From assembly GCA_030180135.1 (NCBI GenBank), contig CM058237.1:108639904-108703903 (forward strand): a stretch of DNA of 64,000 nt, read 5' to 3'. Source of the DNA: Orychophragmus violaceus (taxonomy: Eukaryota; Streptophyta; Magnoliopsida; Brassicales; Brassicaceae). Shown piece by piece: positions 61,147-64,000 of the stretch. Position 1 is the first letter of the stretch, and each line of letters begins with the position of its first letter. The notes beneath the pieces were generated by a model. That model did no database searches. It was not told where the DNA came from and saw only the letters and a list, made by a program, of their open reading frames with translations. The translations under genes and the position numbers were made by a program.

Positions 61147-64000
61147 CGTTGCAAACCCAAACAACCTTAACCATTGGTATTGACTTCTTTCTCATTGCCT
61201 TTTCCGCCCTGTCAATAATCCGAACTGGTCTTGCTTCCATAGTCAAATTCTCCTTGAGTTCGCTGGGAATTTCTGGAACAATGACGTCTCGGTCCGTGAC
61301 GCATTTCCTGAGTTGAGATACATGGAACACATCATGGAATGCTTCCATCTCAGCCGGTAAGTCAAGCTTATAAGCGACAAGTCCAACTCTCGCCACAATC
61401 CGGAACGGCCCTAGGTATCTCGGGTCTAACTTTCCCCGCTTTGAGACTCTGGCTCTACCCTTGAATGTGATCATCTTCAGATAGACCAAGTCGCCAACTG
61501 CAAACTCAATGTCCTTCCGAAGTTTGTCTGCATAACTCTTCTGTCTATCCTGGGCTTCCTTCATTTTGGCCTTGAGCAGTCGGATCTGCTCTGTGGTCTC
61601 CTCCACAATGTCTGGTCCGATCAAGCTAGCTTCCCCAACTTGTGTCCAACACAATGGGGTTCGACAGGGTCGTCCATACAACGCTTCATAAGGTGACATC
61701 CCAATACTGGCATGGAAACTGTTGTTGTATGCGAACTCTGCCAAAGGCAAGTACCTCTCCCAAGAATCGCCCCAATCTAAGACACTTGCTCTCAACATGT
61801 CTTCTAAGGTCCGTATTGTCCTCTCCGACTGCCCATCAGTCTGTGGGTGATAGGCCGTACTCATATGCACCTTAGTCCCCAAGGCCTTTTGGAACGCCCT
61901 CCAAAAGTACGAGGTAAAGCGTGCATCTCTGTCCGAGACAATACTCGCTGGAACCCCATGTAACCGAACGATCTCATCAATGTACTTCCCCACAATCTGA
62001 GTAACCCCGTCGGTCTTCTTAATGGCCAGAAAATGCGCGGACTTTGTAAGCCGATCTACCACAACCCAAACAGTATCCTTCTTGGTCCTGGTGGTTGGTA
62101 AACCCGTGACGAAGTCCATCGTAATATGATCCCATTTCCATTCCGGAATGGGTAAGCTCTGTAGGAGGCCGCCCGGGGCTTGGTGCTCCGCCTTGACCAA
62201 CTGACAAGTAGGGCACTTGGCGACCCAAGCTGCTATATCCCGCTTCATCCCGACCCAATGATAGTACCTCTTGAGGTCATGGTACATCTTAGTCTGACCA
62301 GGATGAATCGCAAACCGTGACTGATGCGCCTCCCTCAGAATCTCTTCTTTCAACTCCTTAACGTCTGGTACACAGACCCTCCCGTTAACCACGATCGTCC
62401 CGTTGTTGGAAAACTTGTGTTCGGTGTTGATGTGGTTAGCGGCCTTAGTCAGCTCCTCGTCTTGTCCTTGAGCCAACCGAACCCGGGTTAATAAGTCTGC
62501 TTGGTCCGCAGCCCCCAAACCCAAAGGTTCCTCATCCACGGTCAAGGCATTAAGGTGTAACGCCCCGATCATGCCCACCAACGCCTCTGCGTCTTTCTCA
62601 ACTGAGACTCCAGCCCTTTTCCGGCTTAATGCGTCGGCCACTAGATTGGCTTTCCCAGGATGGTAGGAAATGTCCAAATCATAGTCGGCCACGAACTCCA
62701 TCCACCTTCGCTGCCTCAAGTTCAGATCTGGTTGAGTGAAGATGTACTTCAGGCTCTTGTGGTCCGTGAGTATTTGCACTTTAGCCCCGTAGAGATAAGA
62801 TCGCCAGATCTTTAGTGCAAACACTACAGCGGCCATCTCCAGATCGTGGGTTGGGTAATTGCCCTCATGCTTCTTGAGTTGCCTCGAAGCATAAGCAATG
62901 ACCTTTCCCTCCTGCATCAATACACAACCCAATCCGGTAATTGATGCATCAGTGTAAACCACATAAGGTACCTCGTTCTCCGGTAGAGCTAGGACTGGCG
63001 CCTGTGTAAGCATGTCCTTTAGCTCCGAGAAACTCTTCTCAGCCTTGTCCGACCACTCGAACTTAACATCCTTCCCGGTTAGTTTGGTTAGAGCTTGCGC
63101 CTTACTGGCAAAACCCTTGACAAACCGCCGGTAGTAGCCTGCTAAGCCAAGGAAACTCCGCACCTCGGTTGCGTTCCTTGGCCTCGGCCACTCCTTAATC
63201 GCCTTGATCTTCTCAGGATCAACCGATACTCCTTGGTCCGACACAATGTGTCCTAGGAACCCGATGCTTCTTTGCCAAAAACTGCACTTGCTGAGTTTGG
63301 CAAGAAGCTTCTGCTCCCTCAAACGTCCCAACACCTTCCGTAGGTGCTCCTGATGTGTCTCCCGGTCTTTGGAATAAACGAGTATGTCATCAATGAAGAT
63401 AATCACGAACTCGTCTAGCCAATCACGGAAGATGTTATTCATCATCTTCATGAATGCAGCTGGCGCATTCGTCAAACCAAACGGCATCACTACAAACTCG
63501 TAGTGGCCATAGCGTGTGCGAAACGCCGTCTTCCGGACATCCTCCGGTGCAATCGGAATCTGATGGTATCCCGACGCCAAGTCAATCTTCGAGAACACCG
63601 TAGCTCCCTTAAGCTGATCCAACAACTCATCTATCCGGGGTAGAGGGTACTTGTTCTTCACAGTGACCCTGTTGATTCCCCGGTAGTCAATACACAGCCG
63701 GAAACTCCCGTCCTTCTTCTTGACAAAGAGGACTGGCGCTCCCCAAGGTGAGCTACTCGGCCGGATGAAACCTTTCTCTAACAGTTCCTCCAACTGTTTC
63801 TTGAGTTCGGCCATCTCAGCCGGAGCCATCCTATAAGGTGCCTTAGAGAGTGGAGCAGTCCCTGGTTCAAGTTCAATCTTGAACGGGTCGGACCTATCAG
63901 GCGGTAAGCCGGTCAAGGCCCCGAACACATCCTCGAACTCTCTTGCAACCGGGATCTCTCCAAGCTCCGCACTACTCCCGACCTCCGTGGTGGAGATCGT
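61141..64000 (-). pseudogene. Inverted second copy of the gypsy pol, truncated
   Basis: The minus strand repeats the plus-strand pol from 50391-51644 plus 59408-61013: exactly 2860 bp on both sides, so no indels. It covers the protease-RT linker, RT with FIDD, RNase H, integrase with all catalytic residues, and the chromodomain up to WVCNGI. Four differences that I noticed are KLF/KLL, MAV/MAA, DKR/DKL and one silent change (CTC/CTA). The frame is open throughout but the chromodomain is cut at the junction and reads on into the rear of the other copy. It lacks the copia insertion, so it separated before that event or came from another copy. It continues past the window end, where protease, gag and LTR would be expected. 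Confidence 0.93.

Larger units (their letters stand above)
59408..61157 (+). pseudogene. Gypsy pol, part 2: end of RNase H, integrase, chromodomain
   Basis: Reading resumes after the copia target duplication with YIFTQPDLNLRQRRWMEF and the RNase H end, HPGKANLVADALSRK. Integrase has an H-H-C-C zinc domain (HQSRFAIHPGQTKMYHDL ... CPTCQ) and a catalytic triad: Asp 60038-60040, Asp 60221-60223 and Glu 60329-60331, the last two 35 residues apart. A GPF/Y-type module (LDPRYLGPFRIV) follows, then a chromodomain at about 60926-61080 containing VKVVWVCNGIEEVTWE. The chromodomain is what targets chromoviruses to heterochromatin. The frame passes straight through the polypurine tract into the LTR remnant without a stop. 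In an intact copy it would end at a TAG about 28 bp into the LTR; here it continues into the inverted copy and stops near 61183. Confidence 0.92.

Overview
The window is repetitive heterochromatin from a flowering plant. The gag and pol sequences look like Brassicaceae elements, but that family assignment is from memory and only moderately certain. I see no host gene, rRNA, tRNA, CRISPR array or telomere repeat. The likely setting is a centromere or its border: a 39 kb satellite array broken by a stack of young, nested LTR retrotransposons.

Layout. (1) 1-39045: about 214 head-to-tail copies of a ~182 bp satellite, with multi-monomer (higher-order) blocks of different sizes and one scrambled monomer at 25675-25764. 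(2) 39046-46439: a minus-strand LTR retrotransposon with very large LTRs (2822 bp) and a 1.8 kb interior without gag or pol, so non-autonomous (LARD-like). It is inserted directly into a satellite monomer. (3) 46440-61146: a plus-strand Ty3/gypsy chromovirus (Tekay/Del-like: gag, protease, RT, RNase H, integrase, chromodomain) that lies 71 bp inside the outer edge of the 5' LTR of element 2. (4) 51645-59402: a minus-strand Ty1/copia element inserted in the gypsy RNase H region, with a 5 bp target duplication, nearly identical 627 bp LTRs and one in-frame stop in pol. (5) 61141-64000: a second copy of the gypsy pol, inverted and without the copia insertion, joined to the first 17 bp of the missing gypsy 3' LTR. 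It runs off the window.

How the parts relate. The order of events can be read from the nesting: satellite, then LARD, then gypsy, then copia. The LARD and the gypsy share a PBS type, a block before the polypurine tract, an LTR start (TGTARCATCCCC) and a U3 palindrome about 97 bp before the TATA box. The gypsy family is therefore the likely source of enzymes for the LARD. LTR pairs differ at about 5 in 2751 positions (LARD) and 1 in 627 (copia), so the whole stack is recent. The gypsy gag and pol appear to be joined by a 215 bp spliceosomal intron that restores the frame and the expected protease start. The inverted pol copy makes a hairpin-capable repeat with 2.86 kb or longer arms, a plausible source of double-stranded RNA.
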